From Basfia succiniciproducens (GTDB taxonomy: Bacteria > Pseudomonadota > Gammaproteobacteria > Enterobacterales > Pasteurellaceae): DNA of 64,000 nucleotides. Position 1 is the first letter of the stretch; every line of letters begins with the position of its first letter. The stretch spans positions 1,159,405-1,223,404 of the forward strand of contig NZ_CP015031.1 of the NCBI RefSeq assembly GCF_011455875.1, given 5' to 3'. Both the position numbers and the translations under genes were made by a program. This document shows positions 30,877 through 40,854 of this stretch, piece after piece. Under the pieces are notes generated by a model, which did no database searches, was not told where the DNA came from, and worked only from the letters and a program-made list of their open reading frames with translations.

Positions 30877-31182
30877 ATGTACATTAGCCGTAATATGGAA
30901 CAATGGACAAAATTTATCGAAACCTTACGGATTGCCTTTAATGACGGGAAAGAACAGGATCTACTCACTCTTCTTTTGACGCCGGACGAGCGGGACGCTA
31001 TTGGTCTACGCTTACAAATTGTGGCACAATTATTAGATAAAAAAATTCCGCAACGTGAAATTCAGCAAAATTTAAATACCAGTGCCGCCACCATTACACG
31101 CGGCTCAAATATGCTAAAATTAATGTCTCCTGATTTTATGGAATGGGTGAAAAAGCATACTAATGAGACTGAAAACACTTAA
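30877..31182 (+). CDS. trpR: Trp operon repressor TrpR
   Basis: Tryptophan-activated repressor of trp, aro and its own gene. The 101-residue product has the family core [29 protein letters not shown] and the helix-turn-helix with [15 protein letters not shown] sits 6 bp before the chosen ATG. A later ATG (MEQWTKF, 30895) is less well placed. slt-trpR-mtgA is the order in H. influenzae. The stop overlaps the start of mtgA by 20 bp. Confidence 0.95.
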   Translation: MYISRNMEQWTKFIETLRIAFNDGKEQDLLTLLLTPDERDAIGLRLQIVAQLLDKKIPQREIQQNLNTSAATITRGSNMLKLMSPDFMEWVKKHTNETENT

Positions 31183-31897
31183 GTTTCCGTTTGTTAACAA
31201 AAAAAACACCCGCACTTTTAAGAAAAAGTGCGGTCGTTTTTTATCTTACTTTATCGGCCTGACCGTTGCCCTTACCTTTCTTTTCCGGTTCGTGCCTATT
31301 CCCTTTTCCGCTTATATGGCGGAACAAAAACTTGCCCATATAATACAATTGGATTTTGATTATAAAGTCAATTACGATTGGATAAGCCTTGAAGACATCT
31401 CTCCCTATATGCAGCTGGCTGTCATTGCAGCGGAAGATCAAAATTTTCCTAATCACGGCGGATTTGACTGGAACGCCATTAAAAGTGCGATAAAATACAA
31501 TGAAAAATCTTCCCGCATACGGGGCGCTTCCACCATTTCCCAACAAACGGCAAAAAATATGTTTCTTTGGCACGGGCAAAGCTGGATCCGCAAAGGCATC
31601 GAAGTGCCGGTAACCTTCATGCTCGAAACCCTGTGGTCAAAAAAAAGAATTCTTGAAGTTTATTTAAATATTGCCGAATTCGGTAACGGTATTTTCGGCG
31701 TTGAAGCGGCAAGCCGCTATTATTTTAAAAAACCGGCCAAGCGCTTAACCCAATCGGAAGCCGCATTATTAGCCGCAGTACTACCGAACCCGATTATTTA
31801 TAAAGCAAACAGACCGAGCCTGTTGGTCAGAAAAAAGCAGGCATGGATTATTCGCCAAATGAATTCGTTGGGCTTAAATTATCTGAAAAAATTATAA
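31163..31897 (+). CDS. mtgA: monofunctional biosynthetic peptidoglycan transglycosylase MtgA
   Basis: Polymerises lipid II into glycan strands without a transpeptidase domain (GT51). The 244-residue product has one N-terminal helix (about 28-50), the catalytic Glu in [17 protein letters not shown], and [44 protein letters not shown]. The ATG at 31163 overlaps the end of trpR. No other ATG occurs before the membrane helix, so the start is credible although it puts an inverted-USS hairpin inside codons 16-27 (see 31210-31242). Confidence 0.94.
   Translation: MRLKTLKFPFVNKKNTRTFKKKCGRFLSYFIGLTVALTFLFRFVPIPFSAYMAEQKLAHIIQLDFDYKVNYDWISLEDISPYMQLAVIAAEDQNFPNHGGFDWNAIKSAIKYNEKSSRIRGASTISQQTAKNMFLWHGQSWIRKGIEVPVTFMLETLWSKKRILEVYLNIAEFGNGIFGVEAASRYYFKKPAKRLTQSEAALLAAVLPNPIIYKANRPSLLVRKKQAWIIRQMNSLGLNYLKKL
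31210..31242 (+). terminator. inverted-USS hairpin inside mtgA codons
   Basis: CCGCACTTTT, AAGA, AAAAGTGCGG, TCG, then TTTTTTATC. It lies 28 bp after the trpR stop and would be called a trpR terminator anywhere else, but it encodes [10 protein letters not shown] of MtgA. It may act as an attenuator between the two genes. Confidence 0.6.
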
Positions 31898-31962
31898 AAA
31901 TCATTATTTCGGCTAAATTGAGCCTGTGATAAATAATTATCCATAACATAAGGAGAACAATT

Positions 31963-32709
31963 ATGGCAATTTTAATAACCGGTGCTTCGGCGGGATTTGG
32001 TAAAGCGGCTTGTATAACCTTGGTCAAAGCGGGTTATAAAGTTATCGGTGCGGCGCGCCGTTTAGAAAAATTAACCGAATTAAAACAACAACTTGGTGAG
32101 AATTTTTATCCTCTACAAATGGATGTATCGCAAACTGCCGAAATTGACAGCGCACTTGCAAGCCTTCCCGCAGACTGGGCGGAAATTGAGCTTTTAGTCA
32201 ATAATGCGGGGCTCGCTCTCGGGCTTGAACCTGCTTATAAAGTCAATTTTGACGACTGGCTCACCATGATTAATACCAATATTATCGGACTGACTTATCT
32301 CACCCGCCAAATTCTGCCGCAAATGGTAGAACGCAATAAGGGGCATATCATCAACCTCGGCTCTATTGCCGGCACTTATCCGTATCCGGGCGGTAACGTA
32401 TACGGCGCAACCAAAGCATTCGTTAAACAATTCAGTTTAAATTTACGTGCCGATCTAGCGGGCACCGCCGTGCGCGTGAGCAACATTGAACCCGGGTTAT
32501 GCGGCGGTACGGAATTTTCCAACGTGCGTTTTAAAGGTGACGATGAAAAGGCGGCGAACGTTTATAAAAATACGTTGTCTATCCAACCTGAAGATATTGC
32601 CAATACTATCCTTTGGATTTATCAGCAACCCGCACATGTGAACATCAACCGCATTGAAATCATGCCGATCAGCCAAAGCAGCGGCGCATTGAATGTTGTT
32701 AGAGAATAG
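31963..32709 (+). CDS. ydfG: YdfG-like NADP-dependent short-chain dehydrogenase
   Basis: In E. coli YdfG oxidises L-allo-threonine and reduces malonic semialdehyde and related 3-hydroxy acids. The 248-residue product has the SDR cofactor motif TGASAGFGKA, AARR (NADP preference), NNAGLALG, the catalytic Ser in LGSIAG and YxxxK in YGATK, plus VSNIEPGLCGGTEFSNVRFKGD, close to YdfG. AAGGAG precedes the ATG. It stands alone between mtgA and the sulfatase-like gene. Confidence 0.9.
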   Translation: MAILITGASAGFGKAACITLVKAGYKVIGAARRLEKLTELKQQLGENFYPLQMDVSQTAEIDSALASLPADWAEIELLVNNAGLALGLEPAYKVNFDDWLTMINTNIIGLTYLTRQILPQMVERNKGHIINLGSIAGTYPYPGGNVYGATKAFVKQFSLNLRADLAGTAVRVSNIEPGLCGGTEFSNVRFKGDDEKAANVYKNTLSIQPEDIANTILWIYQQPAHVNINRIEIMPISQSSGALNVVRE

Positions 32710-32779
32710 CATAGCGTTTCTCTGACTGACTAGGATGTAAAGGGATTAATTGCATTCATTCAAAAATTATAAGGAAATT

Positions 32780-34729
32780 ATGAAAAACCTGAAGCGCCTT
32801 TTAGGGGCAAGTTACCCTATTATTATTTTTTTACCGGTTAACCTCGTCGTCTTATCATTAAGCCGATTGGGGTTATCCCTTTGGCAATCAGAGCGGGTTG
32901 ATGCGACTCAAGGCTGGGCGGAATTATTTCTTCAAGGAATGAGGGTTGATTTAGCAAGTCTTTGCTGGTTGTTCTTCCCGCTTATTTTGCTCGGTACGTT
33001 ATTTAGCGGTAACAATAAATTCGGCAAAATAATTCAGTGGATTATCAAACTCGGATTAACGGTTTTCAGTACATTCTTCGTCTTTATGGAACTGGCGACG
33101 CCGGCTTTCATCAAAACTTACGATTACCGTCCTAACCGTCTTTTCGTCGAATATCTGAACACCCCCAAAGAAGTATTCACCATGCTGGTTCACGGACATT
33201 TGGCGGCATTAATTTCTACCGTAATTTTGACCGCACTTTTTGCCGTCATTTTTTGGAAATTCGCACAAAAACTAAGCCGGGATCTTTATTTTTCTAAGTG
33301 GAAATATCGTCCTGTGTTATTTTTAATCCTGGGGCTCCTTGCATTTATCGGCGCACGTTCTTCTTTCGAACACCGTAGTCTGAATCCTTCTATGGTGGCA
33401 TTTTCCAATGATGCTTTAGTGAATTCTCTCGTTCTGAATTCCGGCTATTCCGTTCTTTTTGCCGTTCAGCAAATGAAAGACGAAAGCAACTCTTCTGAAA
33501 TTTACGGGAAAATGCCGTTAGAAGAAGTGGTAAACACATTAAAAGGGCTCAATCCCCGCCCGGAGACCGCTTATATTTCCGCAGAATTACCTACACTAAC
33601 CCATAATCAGGCGAGCTATCAAGGCAAGCCTAAAAATCTGGTTATTCTGTTACAGGAAAGTCTGGGTGCACAGTTTATCGGTACCTTAGGCGGCAAACCG
33701 CTTTCGCCAAATATTGACGAACTGGCTAAAGAAGGATGGTTATTTGATAATCTGTATGCCACCGGCACTCGTTCCGTCCGGGGGATTGAAGCAATCATTA
33801 CAGGTTTTACCCCGACACCGGCACGTGCGGTAGTAAAACTGCAGGGAAGCCAGGATAATTTCTTTACTATTGCCGACTTACTCAAACAGCAAGGTTATGA
33901 CACATCATTTATTTACGGCGGAGAGAAACACTTTGATAATATGGCGAGTTTTTTCTATGGCAACGGGTTTACACGTATTATTGATCAAGCGGATTATTCT
34001 AATCCTACATTTTCCGGTACTTGGGGAGTTAGTGACGAAGATCTGTTAAATAAAGCGAACGAAACCTTCGAAAGCCTGCATCAACAGGGAAAACCGTTTT
34101 TTAGTCTGGTATTCAGCTCAAGCAATCATGATCCTTTTGAATTTCCGGAAGGTAAAATCCAGCTTTATGAACAGCCTCAGGCGACACGCAATAATGCGGC
34201 GAAATATGCCGATTACGCACTAGGCGAATTTTTCAAAAAAGCGAAACAGGCAAACTATTGGAAAGACACGGTGTTTATCATCATCGCAGACCACGACTCC
34301 CGGGTTAACGGGCAACAACTGGTACCTATTAAGCATTTTCATATTCCGGCTCTCGTTTTAGGGGCTGATATCGAACCTAAACGGGATCACCGATTAATCA
34401 GCCAGATCGACATACCGCCTACATTACTTTCATTAATCGGTATCAGCGGAGATTATCCGATGATAGGCTTTGATCTTACCAAAGCTGAAAATCCAAACAG
34501 GGCATTAATGCAATTTGATAAAAATCTTGCTTATATGCGTGATAACCGAGTTGCGATTTTGCAGCCGAATAAACCTGCGACAGGCTTTATTTACGATGAA
34601 AGAACAGGCGACCTAACCGCAGCAAGCCTCCCTGAGAATATGGCAAAAGAAGCGTTAGCATATGCACTTTGGGGCAGTTACGCCTATAAAAACAAACTGT
34701 ATAAAAGCGATTATCTGTTAAAAAAATAG
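32780..34729 (+). CDS. LTA-synthase/phosphoglycerol-transferase family membrane sulfatase
   Basis: Inner-membrane enzyme of the alkaline-phosphatase superfamily, related to LtaS and OpgB. In Gram-negatives relatives add phosphoglycerol or phosphoethanolamine to cell-surface glycans or lipids. From ATG 32780 (AAGGAAATT upstream) the product has 649 residues: five transmembrane segments to about residue 200, then a periplasmic sulfatase domain. Ligands are Glu in LLQESLG, the nucleophile Thr in YATGTRSVRG, and DHDSR with HFHIP. Substrate is unknown. An upstream in-frame ATG at 32750 lacks a ribosome binding site. Confidence 0.85.
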   Translation: MKNLKRLLGASYPIIIFLPVNLVVLSLSRLGLSLWQSERVDATQGWAELFLQGMRVDLASLCWLFFPLILLGTLFSGNNKFGKIIQWIIKLGLTVFSTFFVFMELATPAFIKTYDYRPNRLFVEYLNTPKEVFTMLVHGHLAALISTVILTALFAVIFWKFAQKLSRDLYFSKWKYRPVLFLILGLLAFIGARSSFEHRSLNPSMVAFSNDALVNSLVLNSGYSVLFAVQQMKDESNSSEIYGKMPLEEVVNTLKGLNPRPETAYISAELPTLTHNQASYQGKPKNLVILLQESLGAQFIGTLGGKPLSPNIDELAKEGWLFDNLYATGTRSVRGIEAIITGFTPTPARAVVKLQGSQDNFFTIADLLKQQGYDTSFIYGGEKHFDNMASFFYGNGFTRIIDQADYSNPTFSGTWGVSDEDLLNKANETFESLHQQGKPFFSLVFSSSNHDPFEFPEGKIQLYEQPQATRNNAAKYADYALGEFFKKAKQANYWKDTVFIIIADHDSRVNGQQLVPIKHFHIPALVLGADIEPKRDHRLISQIDIPPTLLSLIGISGDYPMIGFDLTKAENPNRALMQFDKNLAYMRDNRVAILQPNKPATGFIYDERTGDLTAASLPENMAKEALAYALWGSYAYKNKLYKSDYLLKK

Positions 34730-34796
34730 TTGCTTATTAATCAGTTAAAAGTGCGGTGAAAACTAGACAAGATTTTAGCTCAACTTTACATATTAC

Positions 34797-34820
34797 AAAA
34801 AGCCCTCAACAGGGCTTTTA
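34797..34820 (+). terminator. terminator after the sulfatase-like gene
   Basis: AAAAGCCCT, CAAC-centred loop, AGGGCTTTT followed by ATG TTAATTTG. The stem is compact and GC-rich, with matching A and T flanks. Confidence 0.75.
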
Positions 34821-34965
34821 TGTTAATTTGTATGATTTAGTGTAGGACTGAAAATAATTCTATCGGCTTTCTGAATGTAATAAACAGACCCTAATATAGT
34901 GAATTTTATTCAATATAAAAATAATTTATGGTTTTGCTAAGAAAAAGAATCTTTGATGAGAATAA

Positions 34966-35042
34966 TGGCGGAACGGACGGGACTCGAACCCGCGACCCCC
35001 TGCGTGACAGGCAGGTATTCTAACCAGCTGAACTACCGCTCC
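34966..35042 (-). tRNA. tRNA-Asp (anticodon GTC), second of pair
   Basis: 77 nt from GGAGCGGTAGTTCAGC to encoded CCA. The anticodon stem-loop is CCTGC, CTGTCAC, GCAGG, giving GTC. The T-arm contains GGTTCGAGTCC. Position 5 of the acceptor stem is C paired with G. Confidence 0.96.
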
Positions 35043-35055
35043 GTATTAGAATAAT

Positions 35056-35132
35056 TGGCGGAATGGACGGGACTCGAACCCGCGACCCCCTGCGTGACAG
35101 GCAGGTATTCTAACCAGCTGAACTACCACTCC
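35056..35132 (-). tRNA. tRNA-Asp (anticodon GTC), first of pair
   Basis: 77 nt and otherwise identical to the copy 13 bp downstream, except that pair 5-68 of the acceptor stem is T-A instead of C-G, a compensatory double change. Both are transcribed leftward from the promoter at 35148-35176. Confidence 0.96.
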
Positions 35133-35147
35133 GCACAGGTGAGGCAA

Positions 35148-35176
35148 ATAATAATGGTGAAAGGAGAATCCGTCAA
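35148..35176 (-). promoter_or_regulatory. promoter of the tRNA-Asp pair
   Basis: On the minus strand TTGACG (35171-35176), 17 bp, TATTAT (35148-35153), then a C/G-rich discriminator GCCTCACC. Near-consensus, with the discriminator expected for stringent control. Confidence 0.75.
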
Positions 35177-35259
35177 CTACTTTTTACAAAGAAATGTTTA
35201 CTTGCTTAAATCGTAAACGAATTAAACCCCGCTAATTTTCAAATATACAACTACAAACG

Positions 35260-36042
35260 CTAATGCTGCGTTTCTTCATTAGAATCCGAACCAAGGCGTT
35301 TTTCCCACAGGCAATTATCCTTGCTTTTTTTATTAATTAATTTGATGTATTCAAGGTGTGCCTGTAATTCCTCGTCCGTAGGTTGCAACAGGGATAAATG
35401 ATGCGCTACTTTATCCGCATTTTGCGCCAAAATCTGTGCTTTAGCCGAATGAATATCGGCAAGTTCGGGCTCATTGTCGTCAAATAAACTTGTCTGGCCG
35501 CCCGTCATCACTAAATAAACATCACCCAGAATCTCAGCATCCAGCAATGCGCCGTGAAGAACACGTTTGGTATTATCAATACCAAGACGGTCACAAAGGG
35601 CGTCTAAACTGTTACGTTTGCCGGGATACATTTGACGGGCAAGCTGTAACGTATCGGTAACCGAGCAAATATCCGCCGTTTTAACGTCAATATGGTGTTT
35701 GCGAAATTCATAATCCATAAATCCCACGTCGAAGGGCGCGTTATGAATCAATAATTCGGCACCTTTGATAAAATCAATGAATTCCTGCGCGACTTCGGTG
35801 AAAACCGGTTTGTCCTCCAGCATTTCATCGGTAATACCATGTACTTTAATCGCCTCAGGGTCCACCAGTCGATCCGGTTTGATATAAAGATGCAGTTTTC
35901 TGCCCGTATATCGACGATTAATCATTTCCACAGCGCCAATCTCAATGATGCAATGCCCTTCATAATGGGCGCCGAATTGGTTCATACCTGTGGTTTCCGT
36001 ATCCAGCAATATTTGGCGATTTAAATCAATTTCAACTTTCAT
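35260..36042 (-). CDS. dnaQ: DNA polymerase III epsilon subunit (3'-5' proofreading exonuclease)
   Basis: Proofreading nuclease of the replicase. The 260-residue product has Exo I (LLDTETTGM), Exo II (LLIHNAPFDVGFMDYEF) and Exo III epsilon-type (HGALLDAEILGDVYL), then a linker with the clamp-binding sequence QTSLFDD, and a C-terminal alpha-binding tail. It diverges from rnhA by 70 bp between start codons, as in E. coli. Confidence 0.96.
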   Translation of the reverse strand: MKVEIDLNRQILLDTETTGMNQFGAHYEGHCIIEIGAVEMINRRYTGRKLHLYIKPDRLVDPEAIKVHGITDEMLEDKPVFTEVAQEFIDFIKGAELLIHNAPFDVGFMDYEFRKHHIDVKTADICSVTDTLQLARQMYPGKRNSLDALCDRLGIDNTKRVLHGALLDAEILGDVYLVMTGGQTSLFDDNEPELADIHSAKAQILAQNADKVAHHLSLLQPTDEELQAHLEYIKLINKKSKDNCLWEKRLGSDSNEETQH

Positions 36043-36112
36043 TTTCTTAAACTGTCTATTTATGGGGTTTTAGGTTATTATTCTGCGATGATTTTACAGA
36101 TTGTATCAAATT

Positions 36113-36577
36113 ATGCGTAAACAAATTGAAATTTTTACAGACGGATCTTGCCTGGGCAATCCCGGTGCCGGCGGCATTGGTGTCGTACTGCGCTATAAGC
36201 AGCATGAAAAAACCCTCTCGCAGGGATATTTTAAAACCACCAATAACCGAATGGAACTGCGCGCCGTGATAGAAGCGCTGAATCTATTAAAAGAGCCTTG
36301 CGCCGTTACATTGCACAGCGACAGCCAATATATGAAAAACGGCATAACTCAATGGATTTTTAACTGGAAAAAGAAAAATTGGAAAGCCAGTAACGGCAAA
36401 CCGGTTAAAAATCAGGATTTGTGGATGGCGCTTGATAATGCCGTCCAGGCGCATACAATTGACTGGCGTTGGGTAAAAGGCCATTCCGGGCACCGAGAAA
36501 ACGAACTATGCGACCAACTGGCAAAGCAAGGGGCGGAAAACCCAACCTTGGAAGACATCGGCTATCAGCCGGACTAA
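36113..36577 (+). CDS. rnhA: ribonuclease HI
   Basis: Cuts the RNA strand of RNA-DNA hybrids, for example Okazaki primers and R-loops. The 154-residue product has the catalytic residues in [12 protein letters not shown] (Asp), [13 protein letters not shown] (Glu), [11 protein letters not shown] (Asp) and a His/Asp end ([17 protein letters not shown]). Start chosen at ATG 36113 because the family begins just before this beta strand. The longer frame from TTG 36101 adds only four residues. Confidence 0.96.
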   Translation: MRKQIEIFTDGSCLGNPGAGGIGVVLRYKQHEKTLSQGYFKTTNNRMELRAVIEALNLLKEPCAVTLHSDSQYMKNGITQWIFNWKKKNWKASNGKPVKNQDLWMALDNAVQAHTIDWRWVKGHSGHRENELCDQLAKQGAENPTLEDIGYQPD

Positions 36578-36590
36578 AACAAGATTAAAC

Positions 36591-36640
36591 AAAAAGTGCG
36601 GTGAAAAATCACAAAATTTTCACCGCACTTTTAATTTTTT
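36591..36640. terminator. bidirectional inverted-USS terminator between rnhA and tmaR
   Basis: AAAAAGTGCGGTGAAAA and TTTTCACCGCACTTTT form a 16-bp stem between convergent genes, flanked by A and T runs. Confidence 0.8.
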
Positions 36641-36652
36641 AAGGTTTTGTTA

Positions 36653-36997
36653 TTAATCGTCCGCTTTTTTCAATAACTCGGCATGGGCTTTTTTCTGCGC
36701 TTTCATTTTTTCTTTAATTTCGCGACGTTCTTTTGAAAGATCCGCATTGCGAATCATGTAATCGTCCACACGGCCTTCATAGTCATCACGCATGTTTTCA
36801 ATAATCGCGCGGATATCTTCAACGCTCATATCATTGGTAATATATTGACTTAAGTTGTCTAACAGAAGCACACGTTTTTGGTTATCGCGAATTTTACGGT
36901 CATTATCGCCGATATCACGCAATAATTTATTTCTTAAACGGTATAAACGTACATATTCTAAAACGTCTTGGAATGATTGTTTGTTTACATTTTCCAT
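36653..36997 (-). CDS. tmaR: PTS system regulator TmaR (UPF0265, YeeX)
   Basis: In E. coli TmaR forms polar clusters and sequesters PTS enzyme I. The 114-residue product is wholly helical and charged, with the family block [19 protein letters not shown], then [23 protein letters not shown] and [11 protein letters not shown]. No membrane segment. Single gene convergent with rnhA. The upstream 215 bp separate it from serC, which diverges. Confidence 0.9.
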   Translation of the reverse strand: MENVNKQSFQDVLEYVRLYRLRNKLLRDIGDNDRKIRDNQKRVLLLDNLSQYITNDMSVEDIRAIIENMRDDYEGRVDDYMIRNADLSKERREIKEKMKAQKKAHAELLKKADD

Positions 36998-37212
36998 AAT
37001 CCTACTCTCTATAATTTAGGTTAAAGACTTAAAATCTCGTCACAATGTAGCCTGTTTTCTTCCCCTCGTCAAAGAGTTATATGGCTTTTTGTAAGTCAGA
37101 TCAAATTTTTTCGGGAATTCATTAAAATTCGTTGCTTAGAATAGTGCAAGGTGATAAAAATAAGGGCACTATTTTTCAATTCTCATAACCAAATCAATTA
37201 GGAAGCAAAATC

Positions 37213-38298
37213 ATGTCAAACGTATTTAATTTCAGTGCAGGACCTGCAATGATGCCGCCTGCCGTTCTGAAAAAAGCACAGGAAGAATTATTAAACTGGC
37301 AAGGTCAGGGAACGTCGGTGATGGAAATAAGCCATCGCGGCAAATATTTTATGGAATTAATTACGCAGGCAGACAAAGATTTCCGTGAGTTATACAATAT
37401 CCCCGAAAACTATAAAATATTATTCTTGCAAGGCGGGGCGCGCGGTCAATTTGCCGCCATTCCGATGAATTTAGCCAATAATAAAGGCAAAGCCCTCTAT
37501 CTGAATACCGGTCATTGGTCTGCCACCGCGGCGAAAGAAGCCCGTAACTTTACAGAAGTGGACGAACTCAATATTACCGAACAAATTAACGGTTTAACCC
37601 GAGTCAATCGTTTGGATTTCAGTGATATCGCCGAACAATACGACTACGTACATTATTGTCCGAACGAAACTATTACCGGCGTTGAAATTAATGAAATCCC
37701 AAATGTCGGCAATGCCGTTTTAGTGGCGGATATGTCGTCAAATATTATGGCGCGCAAGCTGGATATCAGTAAATTCGGTATTATTTATGCGGGCGCACAA
37801 AAAAATTTAGGTCCGGCCGGTATTGTAATCGTTATTGTGCGCGAAGATTTAATCGGTCATGCGCGCAAAGCCACACCCTCAATCTGGAATTATGAAGTTC
37901 AGGCAAATGCGGATTCTATGATTAACACCCCGCCGACTTTTGCTTGGTATTTATGCTCGTTAGTCTTTAAAGATTTACTGGCAAACGGCGGTATTGATAC
38001 CGTTGAAAAACGCAATGCTCAAAAAGCCGCATTGCTGTACGACTATTTAGATCAAACCGCTTTCTATCACAACACCATTGCTAAAGAAAACCGTTCCGTC
38101 ATGAATGTAACCTTCACAACGGGCGATGACCAATTAAATGCAAAATTTGTTGCGCAAGCCACCGAAGCGGGCTTGCAGGCGCTAAAAGGGCATAAAGTAT
38201 TCGGCGGTATGCGCGCCTCAATTTATAACGCGATGCCGGTTGAAGGTGTTGAAGCCTTAATTGCATTTATGAAAAAATTCGAAGCGGAAAACGCTTAA
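37213..38298 (+). CDS. serC: phosphoserine aminotransferase
   Basis: PLP enzyme for serine biosynthesis (3-phosphohydroxypyruvate to phosphoserine), also used in pyridoxine synthesis. The 361-residue product begins VFNFSAGPAMMPPAVL. It has QGGARGQFAAIPMN at the cofactor phosphate site, DMSSNIMARKLD, and the PLP lysine in YAGAQKNLGPAG. Length fits E. coli SerC (362). hisC and aroA follow on the same strand; E. coli has serC-aroA. AGGAAGC lies before the ATG. Confidence 0.97.
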   Translation: MSNVFNFSAGPAMMPPAVLKKAQEELLNWQGQGTSVMEISHRGKYFMELITQADKDFRELYNIPENYKILFLQGGARGQFAAIPMNLANNKGKALYLNTGHWSATAAKEARNFTEVDELNITEQINGLTRVNRLDFSDIAEQYDYVHYCPNETITGVEINEIPNVGNAVLVADMSSNIMARKLDISKFGIIYAGAQKNLGPAGIVIVIVREDLIGHARKATPSIWNYEVQANADSMINTPPTFAWYLCSLVFKDLLANGGIDTVEKRNAQKAALLYDYLDQTAFYHNTIAKENRSVMNVTFTTGDDQLNAKFVAQATEAGLQALKGHKVFGGMRASIYNAMPVEGVEALIAFMKKFEAENA

Positions 38299-38385
38299 TC
38301 TTCATATATCCTAAAGGCGGGCTTGGTAGTCCGCCCGAATTTCAAAACAACCATTCCGAATAACCATAAAAGTGCGGTAGAAAAT

Positions 38386-39486
38386 ATGACATTTTTACAA
38401 CAAGCCAACACTGGCGTGCAAGCTCTTTCTCCTTATCAAGCGGGCAAACCTATTGAAGAATTGGAACGTGAACTTGGCATTTCAAATATCATCAAACTAG
38501 CCTCTAACGAAAACCCGTTCGGTTTTCCGGAAAGCGCTAAAAAAGCCATTCAAAACCAACTGGATAACCTAACCCGCTATCCGGATTCAAACGGTTTTTC
38601 CTTAAAAGCCGCCATTGCTGAAAAATTTAATCTGCAACCGGAACAAATCACCTTGGGTAACGGTTCCAACGATCTAATCGAACTGATTGCCCACACTTTC
38701 GCCGCAGAAGGTGACGAAATTATTTTTTCCCAATATGCCTTTATTGTGTATCCCTTGATTACTAAAGCCATCAACGCCAAAGCACGCGAAATCCCGGCAA
38801 AAAATTGGGGTCATGATTTAGAGGCCTTTTTAGCGGCTATTAATGAAAAAACAAAATTAATTTTTATTGCCAACCCGAATAACCCTACCGGTAACTTTTT
38901 AACCGAAGCGGAAATCGACTCGTTTTTAGCCAAAGTGCCGCCGCATATTGTTGTAGCGTTAGATGAAGCCTATACCGAATTTACCGCAAAAGAAGAACGG
39001 GTAAATTCACTGGCGTTATTAAAAAAATACCCGAATTTAGTGGTATCCCGGAGCTTATCCAAAGCTTACGGGCTGGCAGGTTTGCGTATCGGTTTTGCCG
39101 TATCAAACCCGGAGATTGCCGGCTTGTTTAACCGGGTACGTCAGCCGTTTAATGTCAATAGTCTTGCCCTGGCTGCGGCGGAAGCGGTATTAAACGATGA
39201 TGATTTCGTAGAAAAAGCGGCTGAAAACAACCGCCGAGAGCTAAAACGTTATGAAGAATTTTGCAAGAAATACGGTTTGCAATATATTCCGTCCAAAGGC
39301 AATTTCATTACCATTGATTTCCAACAACCCGCCGCACCGGTTTATGACGCTTTATTGCATGAAGGCGTGATCGTGCGCCCAATCGCCGGCTACGGCATGC
39401 CGAATCACTTGCGCATCAGTATCGGATTGCCTGAAGAAAACCAGCGTTTGTTTGATGCGCTAATTAAAATTTTAAATCTGAAGTAA
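38386..39486 (+). CDS. hisC: histidinol-phosphate aminotransferase
   Basis: PLP aminotransferase of histidine synthesis; HisC-type enzymes may also accept aromatic substrates. From ATG 38386 (MTFLQQANTGVQALSPYQAGKPIEELER) the product has 366 residues, with SNENPFGFP, GNGSNDLIELI, NPNNPTGN, ALDEAYTEF, and the PLP lysine in SRSLSKAYGLAGLRIGF. A longer frame from GTG 38323 runs through a USS (38371-38379) and is not family-like. Placed between serC and aroA, so it may serve a joint amino-acid transcript. Confidence 0.94.
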   Translation: MTFLQQANTGVQALSPYQAGKPIEELERELGISNIIKLASNENPFGFPESAKKAIQNQLDNLTRYPDSNGFSLKAAIAEKFNLQPEQITLGNGSNDLIELIAHTFAAEGDEIIFSQYAFIVYPLITKAINAKAREIPAKNWGHDLEAFLAAINEKTKLIFIANPNNPTGNFLTEAEIDSFLAKVPPHIVVALDEAYTEFTAKEERVNSLALLKKYPNLVVSRSLSKAYGLAGLRIGFAVSNPEIAGLFNRVRQPFNVNSLALAAAEAVLNDDDFVEKAAENNRRELKRYEEFCKKYGLQYIPSKGNFITIDFQQPAAPVYDALLHEGVIVRPIAGYGMPNHLRISIGLPEENQRLFDALIKILNLK

Positions 39487-39541
39487 TACAAGGGGTATTT
39501 ACCCCTGTTAAAACCCATAAACAAGGCAAACAGAATATTTA

Positions 39542-40843
39542 ATGGAAAAACTCACTCTTACTCCTATTTCTCACGTAGAAGGTACTGTCAATTTACCGGG
39601 CTCAAAAAGCCTGTCAAACCGTGCTCTGCTTTTAGCCGCATTGGCAAAAGGCACAACCCGGGTCACCAATCTGTTGGACAGCGACGACGTCCGCCATATG
39701 TTAAACGCCTTAAAACAATTAGGTATAAATTACAGCCTTTCCGAAGACAAATCCGTTTGTGAAGTTCAGGGTTTAGGTAAAGCTTTTGAATGGCAAAACG
39801 GTTTAGCACTGTTTTTAGGCAATGCGGGTACGGCAATGCGCCCCTTAACTGCGGCGCTTTGCCTTGCTAATGCCGATTCGGTACCGGCGGAAATTATCCT
39901 GACCGGTGAGCCGCGCATGAAAGAGCGCCCCATAAAGCATTTAGTTGACGCCCTGTTACAAGCCGGCGCCGATGTGCAGTATCTTGAACAGGAAGGCTAT
40001 CCGCCGCTTGCTATCCGTAATACGGGCTTAAAAGGCGGTAAAGTAAAAATCGACGGCTCCGTTTCTTCGCAATTTTTGACCGCACTTTTAATGGCGGCGC
40101 CTATGGCGGAACGGGATACCGAAATTGAAATTATCGGCGAACTTGTATCAAAACCCTATATTGATATTACGCTGAACATGATGAAAATTTTTGCAGTAGA
40201 TGTAGATAATCAGAATTATCAGCGTTTTGTCGTTAAAGGAAATCAACAATATCAATCACCGAATAACTTCCTGGTAGAAGGCGATGCCTCATCGGCGTCT
40301 TATTTCCTGGCGGCCGGGGCGATTAAAGGCAAAGTCAGAGTTACCGGTGTCGGCAAAAACAGCATTCAGGGCGACCGCTTATTTGCTGAAGTCTTGGAAA
40401 AAATGGGGGCTAAAATCACCTGGGGCGAAGATTATATCGAAGCCGAACGAGGTGAATTGAACGGTATTGACATGGATATGAACCATATTCCTGACGCCGC
40501 CATGACGATTGCCACTACCGCCCTTTTCGCCCAAGGCGAAACGATAATCCGCAATATTTACAACTGGCGGGTAAAAGAAACGGATCGTTTGAGCGCCATG
40601 GCAACGGAATTGCGTAAAGTAGGCGCCGAAGTTGAAGAAGGTGAAGATTTTATTCGAATTCAACCTCCGGCGTCGGATCAGTTCAAGCATGCGGAAATCG
40701 AGACTTATAATGATCACCGTATGGCGATGTGTTTTGCTTTAGTCGCGCTTTCAAACACCGCGGTTACTATTTGCGATCCAAAATGTACGGCAAAAACATT
40801 CCCGACCTTTTTCGATGAGTTTTCCGCCATTGCAACGGTATAA
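39542..40843 (+). CDS. aroA: 3-phosphoshikimate 1-carboxyvinyltransferase (EPSP synthase)
   Basis: Sixth step of the shikimate pathway, joining phosphoenolpyruvate to shikimate 3-phosphate. The 433-residue product has the signatures [44 protein letters not shown], and [19 protein letters not shown] near the end. It is a class I (glyphosate-sensitive type) enzyme by these motifs. The lipoprotein gene follows after 11 bp, so the two are probably cotranscribed. Confidence 0.97.
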   Translation: MEKLTLTPISHVEGTVNLPGSKSLSNRALLLAALAKGTTRVTNLLDSDDVRHMLNALKQLGINYSLSEDKSVCEVQGLGKAFEWQNGLALFLGNAGTAMRPLTAALCLANADSVPAEIILTGEPRMKERPIKHLVDALLQAGADVQYLEQEGYPPLAIRNTGLKGGKVKIDGSVSSQFLTALLMAAPMAERDTEIEIIGELVSKPYIDITLNMMKIFAVDVDNQNYQRFVVKGNQQYQSPNNFLVEGDASSASYFLAAGAIKGKVRVTGVGKNSIQGDRLFAEVLEKMGAKITWGEDYIEAERGELNGIDMDMNHIPDAAMTIATTALFAQGETIIRNIYNWRVKETDRLSAMATELRKVGAEVEEGEDFIRIQPPASDQFKHAEIETYNDHRMAMCFALVALSNTAVTICDPKCTAKTFPTFFDEFSAIATV

Positions 40844-40854
40844 AAACAGGGCGT

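Noticed and set aside
37080-37110. CRP-like words TGTAAGTCAGATCAAA upstream of serC
   Set aside because: Only eight of ten core positions agree, with several similar chance matches expected in AT-rich DNA.
38323-38385. Longer N-terminus for HisC starting at 38323
   Set aside because: The extension runs through a USS and does not resemble HisC. ATG 38386 fits the family.
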